Positions 53,138-63,839 of a stretch of DNA of 64,000 bases are shown here, piece by piece. Position 1 is the first letter of the stretch; each line of letters opens with the position of its first letter. The notes beneath the pieces are model-generated. The model saw only the letters and a list, made by a program, of their open reading frames with translations, searched no databases and was not told the DNA's origin. Position numbers and translations under genes: made by a program. This DNA is from Lepidonotus clava. Taxonomy: Eukaryota; Annelida; Polychaeta; Phyllodocida; Polynoidae. Location: the NCBI GenBank assembly GCA_936440205.1, contig OW387149.1, positions 26,613,151 to 26,677,150 of the forward strand. Direction: 5' to 3'.

Positions 53138-55897
53138 ATGAAGTGGCTAGTGCTGTTCGTATTAGCTATAATAGGGGGCATTAGGGGAGTGCATAACGAC
53201 TCCAGCCCACCTGAAGGGCTAGCCCCTAACGCTGAAGTGATAGCTTTAGAACAATATGGAGTAGTGTTAAAACCAGGGAAGTTAATGTCCACCGCGGATA
53301 TAACACACGTCCGACAAGGCTTCCTAATCACTATTCCAAGGAGGCGCTCCTTCAACAAAGCTACCTTTGGCCAGGTCTGTCACCGATATCTACAGGGAGG
53401 AGACGCCCTCGATCGGGCCTGCTACCATATCAGGTCGCTGGTCAATTGGATGGATCAGACGTCGCAGGCGCTTAAGGGTTGGTACCGAGAAGTTCTTAAT
53501 GAAACCTTAAGTTCCCTAATAAAGAACACTCAACAAGACCTTCAAAATCAAGAGTCGGAATTAAATCCAGGTGGAAGGGTTAAGAGAATGAAGAAGTTGC
53601 CCACAATGCTGGACGATCCAGGGTGGCCGACCTTTCCTCTTCCCACCTCTTGGAATCAAGGGCTGGCAGCTGATGTCAAATATAACAGAGAATTGATTAG
53701 AGTATTGCAAGAGTCTTCGAACCAAATGATCGAAGACTTGGCTCTGATGAATGAAAAACATGACGAGGCTGTCGAAAGGGTTAACCATGTCGTGATAGGC
53801 CTACTGGACAATCTAAGATCACTAAATAAGGCACACAACACGACTCGCCGGAGGATGAAACTCGTGCAACATAAGGTGGATTGGATGGAACTGTACCTGA
53901 ATATGATACCGGTCGCTCTGGAAGACAAGTTAGGAGAGATGGTGTATCTTCAACTAATGGTAGAGCAAACTCGCGTGTTCAGGAAAGGTGTACAGCGCCT
54001 GACGCGGGGCCAGCTGACTATGGACTTGGTACCCCGCCAATATATGGTCGGAGCGGTCCAGGAAGTGAACAGATATCTGAAGGGGATCCACCCCAGGTTC
54101 CATGTCGCGTTCACAGATCCTTCCTTCTATTACGAGAACAGTCAACCCTCGTTCAAATTCAATGAAACCACTCAGGAATTAATAGTGTATGTAAGGGTGC
54201 CTGTGGTGGCTGACGAACATTTGTTCAGGGTCTACGAAGTACTAACTTTTCCTGTGCCAGTGACGGTTAAGGGGCGACTTAAGAAGGACGCTCTCCAAAT
54301 TGTTAATCTACCCAAAAGTGTCGCCATGTCCATGTCCCGCCAGTATTACGTACCATTAGCTAGTGGCAGTTGGTCAGGTTGTTATGGACAGACCATCACG
54401 CTCTGTAAGGATCTACCCTATATGAAAAAGATTACAGACAACACCTGCACTGCTGCGCTACTGAGGCGCGACGACCTAGCGATCCAAGAAAAATGTGAGC
54501 TGGACTATCTACTGGAAGCAGATTTTGGAGAGATGGCAGTGTACCTAGACGACGGAGATATGCTAGTGGTCAGCGCCGACACCCGAGGCCAAATGATTTG
54601 CAGAAACCAGCCTGCGGTCGGAGTGAACATAGAAAATTATGCAAGGGTTCAGGTGGAATGCGACTGTGCATTCCAAACACAAGGAGCATGGATACCGTAT
54701 AGCTTGCGAAATTGTGACCGGCACACCAGGATCACCACGGTTGTGTACCCACATAATGACCTGTTGGAAGCAGCAAGTCGTGTGAAGGGGTGGGACATGA
54801 ATTTCACAACGTCCAAAAACGAACCCACTATGTTAGAGTCAGACCCTATCCCTGAAACAATTAGGAAAGACCTGCTGGAAATCGAGGAAAGCCTGAAAGT
54901 CAAAATACCTGTGACCTCCTTGGCCAAACGAATACAAAAACACCGTAAAGACTTGGCCAAGGGCATCAAGAAAGCGACTGACCGGTACGAGGTAGAGAAA
55001 CACGCCCCGTGGTTCTCTATAGGTAACTTCGGAGGCGGTTTTGGTCTCCTCACCATCTTCTGCATAGTGGTTGCTGTAACAGTTATTGGATGTGTCCTCT
55101 GGAAATGCTGGCGGAACCATCAAGGTAAGGCTGCCCTAGCCGGACTAACCATGACCTTACCTCGGGCCATGGCCTTGGAGACGGCGGACCCGGAGAAACT
55201 GTTACACCATGAAAGGGCACTAACTGGGTGTCCAGACGCGACCGCCAACCCCACTGCAGTGGCAGTGCTGGCTATATTATTGGCAGTACTAGTCATCACT
55301 ATAGTGGTCCTCGTGTGGCGAAAGTGGAGAAATATTAGAAGAAAGACTGTGGATGGGTTGTACGTACAGTTTGCCAATCCACATATGATAGAAACAATCT
55401 TCCTAGGCGAACTGGCTATGCCTTCAGACCACACTTATACGGAGGGCTATGTGCTCATTAGGGATCTACTGGTGACCCAGCTGTGTCTGAAATACACTCT
55501 GACAGTTACCTGGGGGGCGCAGCTGATGGGAGCAGCGACTAGACCTGGACAACACCCATCTAAGGTGCCACTACCCGACACCCTGAGAGTGTCTAAAAAA
55601 CTAGCCCGTCTGATGATGAGTAACTTAAAATACAATACCAGGGCCAGACTACTGAGATATTCCTCGGGGCTAGCCACTCCTGTACCCATGGGAGTACCTC
55701 GCCTCATCGACGCAGGGTGGTCCGATGTCGGAGCGGACTGGCCTCAACCGGTGTTGGGACATGGAACAATGCCTAACGCTCCTCCTAGATCGACCACGCC
55801 CACCTCAACAGCGACCGGAACAGGATCTGCCCGAAAGACAATAAGGCCAGGGACATCCGAAATAAATCCAGGAACGGTTTATGAAGTTATCATATGA
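53138..55897 (+). CDS. Envelope fusion protein, baculovirus-F/errantivirus-like
   Basis: 919 codons. The signal peptide is MKWLVLFVLAIIGGIRG. A furin-type site GGRVKR near residue 149 would release two subunits. After it come a long helical region and a Cys-rich part (GSWSGCYGQTITLCKDLPYM; VECDC). The segment ELIVYVRVPVV...YEVLTFPVPV resembles the conserved part of gypsy-Env/baculovirus F proteins. One transmembrane segment is near 630-655 (LLTIFCIVVAVTVIGCVLW). A second hydrophobic stretch near 705-730 (AVAVLAILLAVLVITIVVLV) is unusual and is followed by a ~185-residue tail. It should mediate cell entry. The frame looks whole. Confidence 0.8.
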   Translation: MKWLVLFVLAIIGGIRGVHNDSSPPEGLAPNAEVIALEQYGVVLKPGKLMSTADITHVRQGFLITIPRRRSFNKATFGQVCHRYLQGGDALDRACYHIRSLVNWMDQTSQALKGWYREVLNETLSSLIKNTQQDLQNQESELNPGGRVKRMKKLPTMLDDPGWPTFPLPTSWNQGLAADVKYNRELIRVLQESSNQMIEDLALMNEKHDEAVERVNHVVIGLLDNLRSLNKAHNTTRRRMKLVQHKVDWMELYLNMIPVALEDKLGEMVYLQLMVEQTRVFRKGVQRLTRGQLTMDLVPRQYMVGAVQEVNRYLKGIHPRFHVAFTDPSFYYENSQPSFKFNETTQELIVYVRVPVVADEHLFRVYEVLTFPVPVTVKGRLKKDALQIVNLPKSVAMSMSRQYYVPLASGSWSGCYGQTITLCKDLPYMKKITDNTCTAALLRRDDLAIQEKCELDYLLEADFGEMAVYLDDGDMLVVSADTRGQMICRNQPAVGVNIENYARVQVECDCAFQTQGAWIPYSLRNCDRHTRITTVVYPHNDLLEAASRVKGWDMNFTTSKNEPTMLESDPIPETIRKDLLEIEESLKVKIPVTSLAKRIQKHRKDLAKGIKKATDRYEVEKHAPWFSIGNFGGGFGLLTIFCIVVAVTVIGCVLWKCWRNHQGKAALAGLTMTLPRAMALETADPEKLLHHERALTGCPDATANPTAVAVLAILLAVLVITIVVLVWRKWRNIRRKTVDGLYVQFANPHMIETIFLGELAMPSDHTYTEGYVLIRDLLVTQLCLKYTLTVTWGAQLMGAATRPGQHPSKVPLPDTLRVSKKLARLMMSNLKYNTRARLLRYSSGLATPVPMGVPRLIDAGWSDVGADWPQPVLGHGTMPNAPPRSTTPTSTATGTGSARKTIRPGTSEINPGTVYEVII

Positions 55898-56256
55898 CAA
55901 TGTAACGAGTGTTAAAAACTGACCTAGTGCTGTACAGGTAAAATTGGTGAATTAATAACACAAAGGTACGAATACTAAAACTAAAATGTTACAGGAAGTT
56001 CGCTGGGCAATACCTGTTTGGGTAGGTAGGGTTCTGTTGACTAACCTGATCAACAAGGATTCACCAGTCAGGGAAACCTGGGTCGGGTAGGCTGGTCCAA
56101 CCGTCTCTCTATGGACCCATGGGTTATCTAAATTTCTCTCAAGTCGAGTGTCCCATGCCCGGTAGCCTAGCTCAACACTCTCATTGTTAACGATTTGGCA
56201 ACGCTTTTAAAGTAGGGAACCATTTGGAACCGATCCTAGTGTCACGAAATTTTAGC

Positions 56257-56295
<39 letters not shown>

Positions 56296-58640
56296 TCAAA
56301 ATTCTGTATAAAACCTAAGAGCGCTCAACGGGACCAATGCTCCCAACGAGCGAAGTGAACTTCCTCAAGCAAGTACCATCTACACCTGACCCCTGTGTTG
56401 TTGTTACCGCTAGGATCGGGCTGCAGTACAGGAGTCACTTGGGGAACGCCACTGTCTATTCTTTAGCATGCTTACATATATAATCTTCTCAAAGATGAGG
56501 GGGCTGCACAAGCAGCAGGAGCCTGCCCACAGGCCTGGTGTCAGTGGTGCCTGACAGGAGGCAGGACGTTGGGGTTACGCGTCACTGACGCTGCGAAGGG
56601 CACTGGGGTGGACGCCCGACCATGGCAGTCACTGTGCCCCGGGTGGATTGGCTCCTGACAAGCGGTCTCTTCATCACAAAAAAAACCGACGAATAGAAAG
56701 AAATTTACCTAAAAACTAATATATAAAGCAAACCAATATTTGTGTAACTAAGAGCTCTTCCTCAGGGAATTTTGGGCAAAATATAATAAGAAAACAGTAT
56801 AATTAGTAACATTCTCAGGGGAGACGCTCTGTGACAGCACACGAGAGTACCTTATACGTGGCTCGTTTGCTCCTGGTATAGACACGCTGCAGCGGCAGGG
56901 ATATGTGCAAATCCTGACAAGGCGTGCCATAGTTGGGAGCTATAGCGGAGGTCACAAGGAAATGTAGTTACGGGACAACGGCGAATTGGTGACATTCACA
57001 GGGTGCTCGGCTCTCTCTCACCATATTGCGACTCCATCAAACTGGACAAGCCATCCCTGGGGGGGGGGAGAAGCTGTAGCGAAAACTCACAAGGCGGTGG
57101 AGCGAGGTGCTGTCCTTATTAATAGCCCCGTCGTCTTGGTTATGTGTAAATGACCACCGGATCACCGTATGTCTTAGGTCAAGGGATCCTGACTTTAACA
57201 TAAAAATCAGGATCCAACGACAACTAGTATCAAGAAGAAAGAAAATAATGAACAACTGCCCATAATTCAAGACTAAGTTATTTAGACCACTTTTAGACCA
57301 GTTTTAATCGGGACAGAGACAAAACGGCAAGAGGTCAAGTCTCGACCCGGGTAAAAATTAGAAATAATTAAAATTAATAAAGGAAATGAGCGGCTTCAGA
57401 GCTGACCGCCGTCGAGAAAAAAAAAAAAAAAAAATAAATGAATGAAAATTAGTCTTGACCGCCGTCGTGGCGCTAAAAGTATCCAGGTCTCCGCTCAACA
57501 GTTGAGCTGAAGAGGGGGGACATGGACTACTGATTCCCTGATGAACAAGCTACAATAAACTTGGTTGACACCCAGAGCTAATAAGTTTACCCGATCTATT
57601 AGAAAGGAGCTAAAAGTTCTAACTCTGTCTTTAGCACTACCTATCCCTGCCCTGCATGCGCATAGTTAGGATAAGCTGGGGGCGGAGTCTTTTCAGGAGT
57701 AGTCTTGACTCTCCACAAGAAAAACGGGCATAGACCTGAACAAGAAAACGGGTTTAACCTTGTACTGTACTTCGGTAAAGGCCCGACTTACTAGGTGCTG
57801 TCTGGAAGTGAGTGATCTAAGGAGATGCATTTACACATCTCTATAATTTAAAGGGGGTGTAGGCTGCATATTAAAAAAAAATATATATATGCAGTCTGCT
57901 CCCAATTATAACAATGGGAAACTCGGTGCTGCCCATTCTGGTCCTATGAGTGGGAAGGTACCGACAAACCACGTGTAACTAATGAGGACCGGGAATCAGA
58001 TCAGAAATGAACCTGAATCTGAGACCCGATCCTCTGGTGATAACTAATGAGGAACGAATAATCTCAACCTCCTTTGTACAGTTAGTACTTAATGTCCTTT
58101 AATGACATTTATACCTCACGGAATGAAAACGCTACCCCCACCGCTTGTCATGTTGGTTTTTCCCATGTGATGTAGAGTATAGGGTAGACAGTGAGATGTT
58201 ACTGTTAACATAGGTATAATATCTATTCAGTGAACCGTTTGGAGTTAGTGGCGCACCCGTTTGCATTGTCAGAAGGGCGCCACTACCCAATATAAAGTGG
58301 AACTCGGTCTTCAAACCCCAGGCTGAATGTAGGGGGTGAACGCCGAGCTACCACCTGTAACTAGCAAAGAGAGAAGGGATTTTGTCGTAACATAATCATT
58401 CAATAAGAACAAACTGTGGTTTTAAAGCGGATGCTTCACAAAATGGAGTCAAATATGTTAGAACAGTTGTCACCCTTGAAGGGGGTGTTAACTTGTTTAC
58501 GAATAAATCCTTGGAGTGTATTGGGTAATTATTCTACCACACTGTACAGAAAGAGTGTTATCAAGAGTATTGACTCTTGTAAAAAAAAAAAATGATGACC
58601 TCTTAAGGTAAACCACCAGGGATCCAATTCCTATCATTAT
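55898..58640. other. 3' non-coding region of the LTR element, first part
   Basis: No supported gene. Notable are an A tract of about 34 (56258-56291), another A run at about 57418-57434 between two copies of TGACCGCCGTCG (57404, 57456), and a purine tract GAAGAGGGGGGACATGG (about 57510) that looks like a polypurine tract although it is 4.7 kb from the 3' LTR. Confidence 0.5.
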
Positions 58641-58644
58641 TCTT

Positions 58645-58925
58645 ATCTCCCCATGAGGTCGGTTAGGGAATCTGGGCGGGACAGTTTTGCATCACATCTC
58701 GGGCACTCATGGAGCCTTTGCAGATGGATGTTCTTGTAACGGCTCAGCCCCGACCTGTGGGCATAGGCTTCCACACATTCATCGCAAGGATATCACTGTC
58801 TGAGATGTTTGGCAATCTCAGGCACTGATAAGCGTGGCTTCTGTGTTCAATGGAACGGCGCCTACTAAGGCCTGATCTATGAACGTACGAACTCCCGCAG
58901 TGTTCACACATGTATCTCTGCTTGG
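58645..58925 (-). pseudogene. Antisense C2H2 zinc-finger relic in the LTR element
   Basis: On the minus strand, finger-like blocks follow one another. One is YMCEHCGSSYVHRSGLSRRR with EHRSH. A second is CDECVEAYAHRSGLSRYKN followed by HLQRLH. A third is a shortened CPRCDAKLSRPDSLTDL. The C-x2-C...H-x3/4-H spacing and the repeated HRSGLSR pattern are clear. It is broken (about one or two breaks), so it is now a fossil. Whether it came with the element or was captured from the host is unknown. Confidence 0.55.
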
Positions 58926-59804
58926 GACGCTTGGTAATCTTTGTGGTGCTGGTGCCTTTCTAGCTCTTAATAAGGATACCATTCCTTCTTTCACAGTGAC
59001 ACATACAGAATCTTCATCTGGGAATTCATTCAGTGTCTTAGAGACTTCATCTCGGTCTCCTCACAGTAGTATTTTTTCCTCTTCGAGACGACTCTGTACA
59101 ATAATACTCACTCTAAAACTTATTCTAACACAATGACACTAACGCAGTCTTGATGTTGGACTAAAACATGGGATGGGTATCTGTGGCCTTCGCCACTACA
59201 TCTCAAACTTACCATGGGAGTCGCCAACAACTCGTTGGACGGCTCCACCTATGGTGTCGCCTCAAGTGGCCGACACGTCAATATTTCCTGTACCCGGTAA
59301 GGGGAACTACTCATCAAAGAATTCTGTCACAGCCAATCTAATGCTGGGAAGTCTGGACCAAAACACTTGGTCACCTACTGTCACCTAAACTTACCAGGGT
59401 GAACACCCTAGGAAGCACTGGTTACCTAGGACACCCCATGTGAATTGTTTCCAATGTAGACATTTACACTAATGCCCTGTACGTATAACGACTAAACAAA
59501 GAATCCTGTTACAGCAAATCTAGTGTTGTACAACTCAGACCGGAATCTCTGGCCACCCGTACCTGATTCTCATGTGCAGTGTCAGTCCCCAAACAGTTAA
59601 TAGTATCAAATAATAACAATACGATGCAAATTACCCACACTCCAAAAAGCCTACTTAGATCGGCAATGTCAACAAACCGCTAGTCAGAAAACCCCCTATT
59701 ATCGCCCAACCACGCGCGAGGTAAAATGCTTGATCATATTAGCCTAAACAATCCGCCCACTAAAACTATATAGCCTGACGCTTTTCAGTGCCAACCGTGT
59801 CACA

Positions 59805-60296
59805 TTGCTTCATTCACATCACCCTAACATACCGCAGGACCTGGAAAAGATAATAAGTTTAGTACGCAAGATCCTGACTCTCGGCCCGCGTCCACCATCT
59901 TGGAACCAAAAAGTAAACACTAGGTGGCCACCCACGCTACCCGTTACTAAAATCACCAGCAAAACACAGTTTCTGGTTCCGGGAGTGACATCAGCTTCCG
60001 GAATACAACCACGTGAAGGCGAGCCGAGAACCACCAAAAGGAATTTGGCCAACAATCTCCTTAAATCTACGATTAGTAGCCTACCTAACGTGCCAAGAAC
60101 TGTAGAAGGGAGGCGGAACTTACCCGATCTCGGAGCGGTGGTTAGGAGGGCGGCTCCACGAGAAGGGCGAAGGCCCGGCAACGAGCGGCGTAGACAACGG
60201 GTCCCGTGGCAACAGTCTATGTTTCTGCGGCTCCTGGTGAACATCTGGCCAAAGGCCTCCGGAGAAAAGAAACACTGTCTGGGGTATCCTGGATAA
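59805..60296 (+). other. Bidirectionally open GC-rich stretch, unassigned
   Basis: A 163-codon plus-strand frame and a 141-codon minus-strand frame (59819-60244) overlap here. The plus frame is basic (REGRRPGNERRRQRVPWQQS). The minus frame has hydrophobic stretches (FLLVVLGS, CVLLVILVTGSVGGHLVF). Neither has a known domain. As the neighbours on both sides are antisense, the minus frame could be part of the antisense cargo, but this is unproven. Confidence 0.25.
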
Positions 60297-60399
60297 ATAC
60301 ATCTTAGTGGACTAGGTGCTGATCGGGAATTGAATCACTGGAATCACAGGGTAGAAATCACTTAAAAAAAAAATTATTATATACATGAATGCCGGTGGT

Positions 60400-61050
60400 T
60401 TACTGCGGGGCCAGCGGTAGGCGAGCGACAAAACGGCCAAGGGCCCGGGCCCAACGACGCACTATCCGTGGGGACGGCGAGTAGCCGTCCTCCAACTCTC
60501 CAAAATTGTTCACTGTTAGTGTCCCATCCGCCACAGTCTTTACTAAATGGAGTGCTCGTCCGGTGTTCACCGTGGGTACCCCAAACCAATCGTTGCACCT
60601 CTTCACCTCCCGGCTGACCTTGGTGATAAGACGATTGACCCATTTTTGCAGCGACTCGTCGCTGTCAGTTAACGGCCACCTTCCAGCGTCAAACCCTGAA
60701 GGGGTTGCGATGACGAGGGTGGCCGGTAACGGGTGGGAGTGTAGGTTGTAGAACGCCCTATTTAAAGTTTCAGCATAAAACTTTGCCGCTGCCTCCGACT
60801 TGGTAAAAAGAGGGAGATACAAACCGAGCTTCCGGTCCCAGGTGAGGACATCAAGGATGTTGCACACCACGATAAGAATGTCATCGGGGAAAATAACATG
60901 ATGGGCAAAGGCGTGTCCGGATAGTTCCGCTGTTGTGGCGTTTTTCCAAGGAAAAATCACAACTGTGTGGTCCGAGTCCCCTAGCAACAGGTCCGGGTAT
61001 CCCTCGACTCCCGCCTCTCTGTCCGAGCAGAAGATTGCAACTCTGACCAT
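60400..61050 (-). CDS. Antisense SGNH-hydrolase-like frame in the LTR element
   Basis: 216 codons with an ATG at 61050, opposite in strand to gag-pol-env. LLLGDSDHTVVIFPW resembles SGNH block I (nucleophile Ser in GDS), DILIVVCNILDVL resembles block III (Asn), and LEDGYSPSPRIVRRWARALGRF resembles block V (Asp, then a P/S-rich turn and a Trp helix). The usual block V His is not evident, so it may bind rather than hydrolyse. SGNH/esterase domains are known as cargo in some retroelements (for example CR1-type LINE ORF1), but antisense placement near a 3' LTR is unusual. The frame looks whole. The fold call is by eye. Confidence 0.5.
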   Translation of the reverse strand: MVRVAIFCSDREAGVEGYPDLLLGDSDHTVVIFPWKNATTAELSGHAFAHHVIFPDDILIVVCNILDVLTWDRKLGLYLPLFTKSEAAAKFYAETLNRAFYNLHSHPLPATLVIATPSGFDAGRWPLTDSDESLQKWVNRLITKVSREVKRCNDWFGVPTVNTGRALHLVKTVADGTLTVNNFGELEDGYSPSPRIVRRWARALGRFVARLPLAPQ

Positions 61051-62200
61051 CGTGGTTGGGTGAAAAGATCAAAGATTAGATGTGACAAAAAGAATCTACG
61101 TCCGCCTCTTGTAAAATAACCACCGGCACTGATTAAAATGACTTCAAAACGAGGCTAATTTGGGAAACCCCTTTTTGATCCAAAAGATCCAAATTCTGAA
61201 ATCGGCTAGCATGATCAATCCATCGTATAATTTCTTATAAAATCTGTGCTAAACTAAAGTTTAGGTCCCCAACCAACATAATCAAGCGACAGAATTAATT
61301 CATATCGGCCCAAAATATCAGGTCGAACCATCAAACTTGCAAATTTGTTCGAAACAGAAATTTGTCATCCGGGCGCTTCGCGCCTGGAGGATCCAAATCG
61401 AGGTCAAACCTTGGAAGGGAACTCTAGTCAAGCGTCCCGCTAAGTACACATGTACTAAGCATGACTGGTGGGCGCGCGACGCGGATGGTAATATTTACTA
61501 GACCTAACTGCATAATGTTGCTAGATCAGATGCAGGGACCTTGTAATTATTGTAAATAATGTTATTATGATTGAAGTTTGGTTGAAATTTGACACGCATT
61601 GTATCATGGAAGTCGTTCGTTCAAAATGTCCGAATTCTCTGTATTGACTTATGTTGTGTTAATTTGTTCTGAAATTGGATTTGATGTACACTTGTTACTC
61701 TTAGAAGTTTAAGACAACCCTACACTGTATATATGTTGAGTTCTGTCGACTTGTGTTACAAATTACAAATGTCAGAATCTGTACATGTATGTACTAAGGA
61801 AAAACCCAACTCTATCACTTTAAGCACGAGTGTCATAATACTTCATCCTCTAAAGTTGACTTTGTCATTTTGTAACCGTGATTATGTCATCATTTACGTT
61901 GTTATCCAAATAATCATGTTATCAATTTTTAACACTTACCTTGTCATTTTATGAACGGGTTCTGCTAACCGTGAGCTTCAAGATGTGGAAATCAACTCAA
62001 TGAATAATTTCACTGTGAATTTGTGTTGAAACCGGATCTACAAATCTATTGATACTGTGTTGAATGTACCACGAGAGTCAAGCCCACCCACCATGGTATA
62101 ACAAATATATCCAATCATCAAAATTGGGAGTTCATTATATTCATTTGGTTTGAGCTATGTCGTCCACCTCCTTAAACTCAAACACCTGACCGCCGTCGAA
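61051..62200. other. 3' non-coding region of the LTR element, last part
   Basis: AT-rich, with no supported gene. It would contain any promoter of the antisense frame. It ends in CTGACCGCCGTCGAA directly before the 3' LTR, without the purine tract normally found there. Confidence 0.5.
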
Positions 62201-62836
62201 TGTACTAATAGCTTAGCACTTTTAATATATTCTCGTGTTATATAATCCATCAGGGATCAGGCTTAGCAAGTCTACTTCTAGTCTACTTCTAGGAGAAATA
62301 TCTTACGCTCCTAGCGCCACCTGTTAACCAGTATAAAAGGCGCTGCAAGGTAGGGAGCGAGCAGTTAGTTGGTTAGAAGTTAGTAGTCACTAGGTTTAGT
62401 GGGAACATCAGCTAAGTAAGTTTAGCCAAGGAGTTATACCTGGAGTAAGTACATCGGCTCCCGTGTAACAGACTGGAGTTTACCAATATCAACTACCTCG
62501 GACATAGGATTGTGATAGAACTGAGTACTAGAATGGTCTAGAAGGTGTTGGAGCAACTCGTGTTCTAAATGTGGTTGATTGCTGATAGGAGATGGGAGGT
62601 GGACTGATGAAGACTTATACATGGTGGCTTTGACTCGGGATGAGATGTTTATTGAATAAAAAACCTTTCATATTAAGAAGCTCCCTCATCGTTCATTTCT
62701 TTTGAACTGTTGGGAAGTGGACGGACAAACTTTAAAAGCAGTCTGAATTACTCAGGCATTCTGGGTAAACGACTCATGAAGACTTGGATATACACGAACA
62801 TTACGCAGTCTTAAATCAAACATTAACAATAGTTCA
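62201..62836 (+). repeat. 3' LTR (636 bp)
   Basis: Same length as and no difference seen by eye from the 5' LTR, offset 18791 bp. TATA box at 62332, AATAAA at 62655. It is followed by ATAC, the target duplication. Confidence 0.95.
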
Positions 62837-63016
62837 ATACGTCGAATAAATCTCATTATAAGGTTTCATACCAAACATTTTTTCCTGCAACAGCTGGTCT
62901 TGTCTCTTCAATGCATAATTCACATTTTCATTTCTGTTCTCTTTATCAAGCTTTTCGAAATTACAACTTTTAAACATTTTGTATGGTATTATAATACTTT
63001 CCTGAAAATTTGACAT
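62837..63016 (-). CDS. Conserved Polinton gene, right arm next to the LTR insertion
   Basis: Begins with an ATG at 63016 (MSNFQESIIIPYKMFKSCNF) and runs to the LTR boundary. Charged, with a likely helical stretch (NYALKRQDQLLQEKMFGM). It is one arm of the gene whose other arm lies at 42530-43409. The LTR element lies between them. Confidence 0.55.
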
Positions 63017-63025
63017 TCTACAATT

Positions 63026-63409
63026 TCACTTTATATTCTTTAATAATTTTAAAGCAGCAAGTGAATTTTTTATAATGATAGGTAACGAATTTTTACCTAA
63101 CTGTTTCATAGATGCGCGTTTAATCTTATTTGAAACTGATTTCTTCGGAAGTAATCTTAAACGAATTTTATCTTTCTGTAAGTAATTCATTTCTTTTGGA
63201 GATATTTCAACATTACCTTTCAAAATGTTATACACACAATCACAAATTGATTTCAATTCATTACTATCTCCTAAATCGATAAGTTTATTCCTTTTTTGAC
63301 CTTTACTATATGATAATAATTTCAAATAATGTTTACAAGCATAAGTTTTTAAAACATCTTTCTTCATCTTTTTTTTATCGAAATCTTTACTACAACATTT
63401 ACCTTTCAT
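63026..63409 (-). CDS. Small basic Polinton protein A
   Basis: 127 codons, very Lys-rich. The core IDLGDSNELKSICDCVYNIL, KGNVEISPKEMNYLQKDKIR and a C-terminal hydrophobic helix (NSLPIIIKNSLAALKLL) match the layout of the next gene, so they are paralogs. I associate this layout with small Polinton/adintovirus-neighbour proteins of unknown role. The spacing to both neighbours is only a few bases, which suggests shared transcription. Confidence 0.6.
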   Translation of the reverse strand: MKGKCCSKDFDKKKMKKDVLKTYACKHYLKLLSYSKGQKRNKLIDLGDSNELKSICDCVYNILKGNVEISPKEMNYLQKDKIRLRLLPKKSVSNKIKRASMKQLGKNSLPIIIKNSLAALKLLKNIK

Positions 63410-63411
63410 AA

Positions 63412-63774
63412 TTACCTTTTCCTAAATATAGAAGACAATAATCCTAATGCACCACTAATAATAATAGGAAGAATTCCTTTACCTATTTGATTCAAACGTT
63501 CCTTCTTTTCTCGCAACCCCATTTTAGAATGTGCCAACAATCTTAAATGATTTCTTTCAGCTTGCAATCGTTTTATTTTAGCTCGACTTAATTTCACATG
63601 ACCTTGCAAAATACTCTTTATACACTGACAAACTGCATCAATTTCTACTTTACTCCCTAAATCTATTACACCTTTTCTATCAGCTGAACCTTTCGCCTTC
63701 GCTAACATATTTAGAAACTTTTTAGAATAAAGAATCTTTCTTAAATTTTTACTCAAATCATTACGCGTTGGCAT
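63412..63774 (-). CDS. Small basic Polinton protein B, paralog of A
   Basis: 120 codons from an ATG at 63774. Shares IDLGSKVEIDAVCQCIKSIL, QGHVKLSRAKIKRLQAERN and the ending GKGILPIIISGALGLLSSIF with protein A in the same order. The hydrophobic end could insert in a membrane or pack in the capsid. A tandem duplication is the simplest origin. Confidence 0.6.
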   Translation of the reverse strand: MPTRNDLSKNLRKILYSKKFLNMLAKAKGSADRKGVIDLGSKVEIDAVCQCIKSILQGHVKLSRAKIKRLQAERNHLRLLAHSKMGLREKKERLNQIGKGILPIIISGALGLLSSIFRKR

Positions 63775-63839
63775 TATGAATAGCTACTGCATACAGAATT
63801 ACCATCAAAGTACCATAACAATTGTACGAAATCATTATC

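Larger units (their letters stand above)
43410..62836 (+). mobile_element. 19.4-kb LTR element, Ty3/Gypsy type with envelope (errantivirus-like)
   Basis: The LTRs (43410-44045, 62201-62836) are each 636 bp, start TG and end CA, and look identical by eye. ATAC flanks the insertion on both sides. Parts in order are a leader frame, gag, pol (protease, RT, RNase H, integrase), two overlapping accessory-type frames, envelope, and a long 3' region with antisense frames. The main coding frames look whole and I saw no breaks in gag, pol or env. Identical LTRs mean a very recent insertion. Its length is well above the usual 5-12 kb for the group. Confidence 0.9.
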
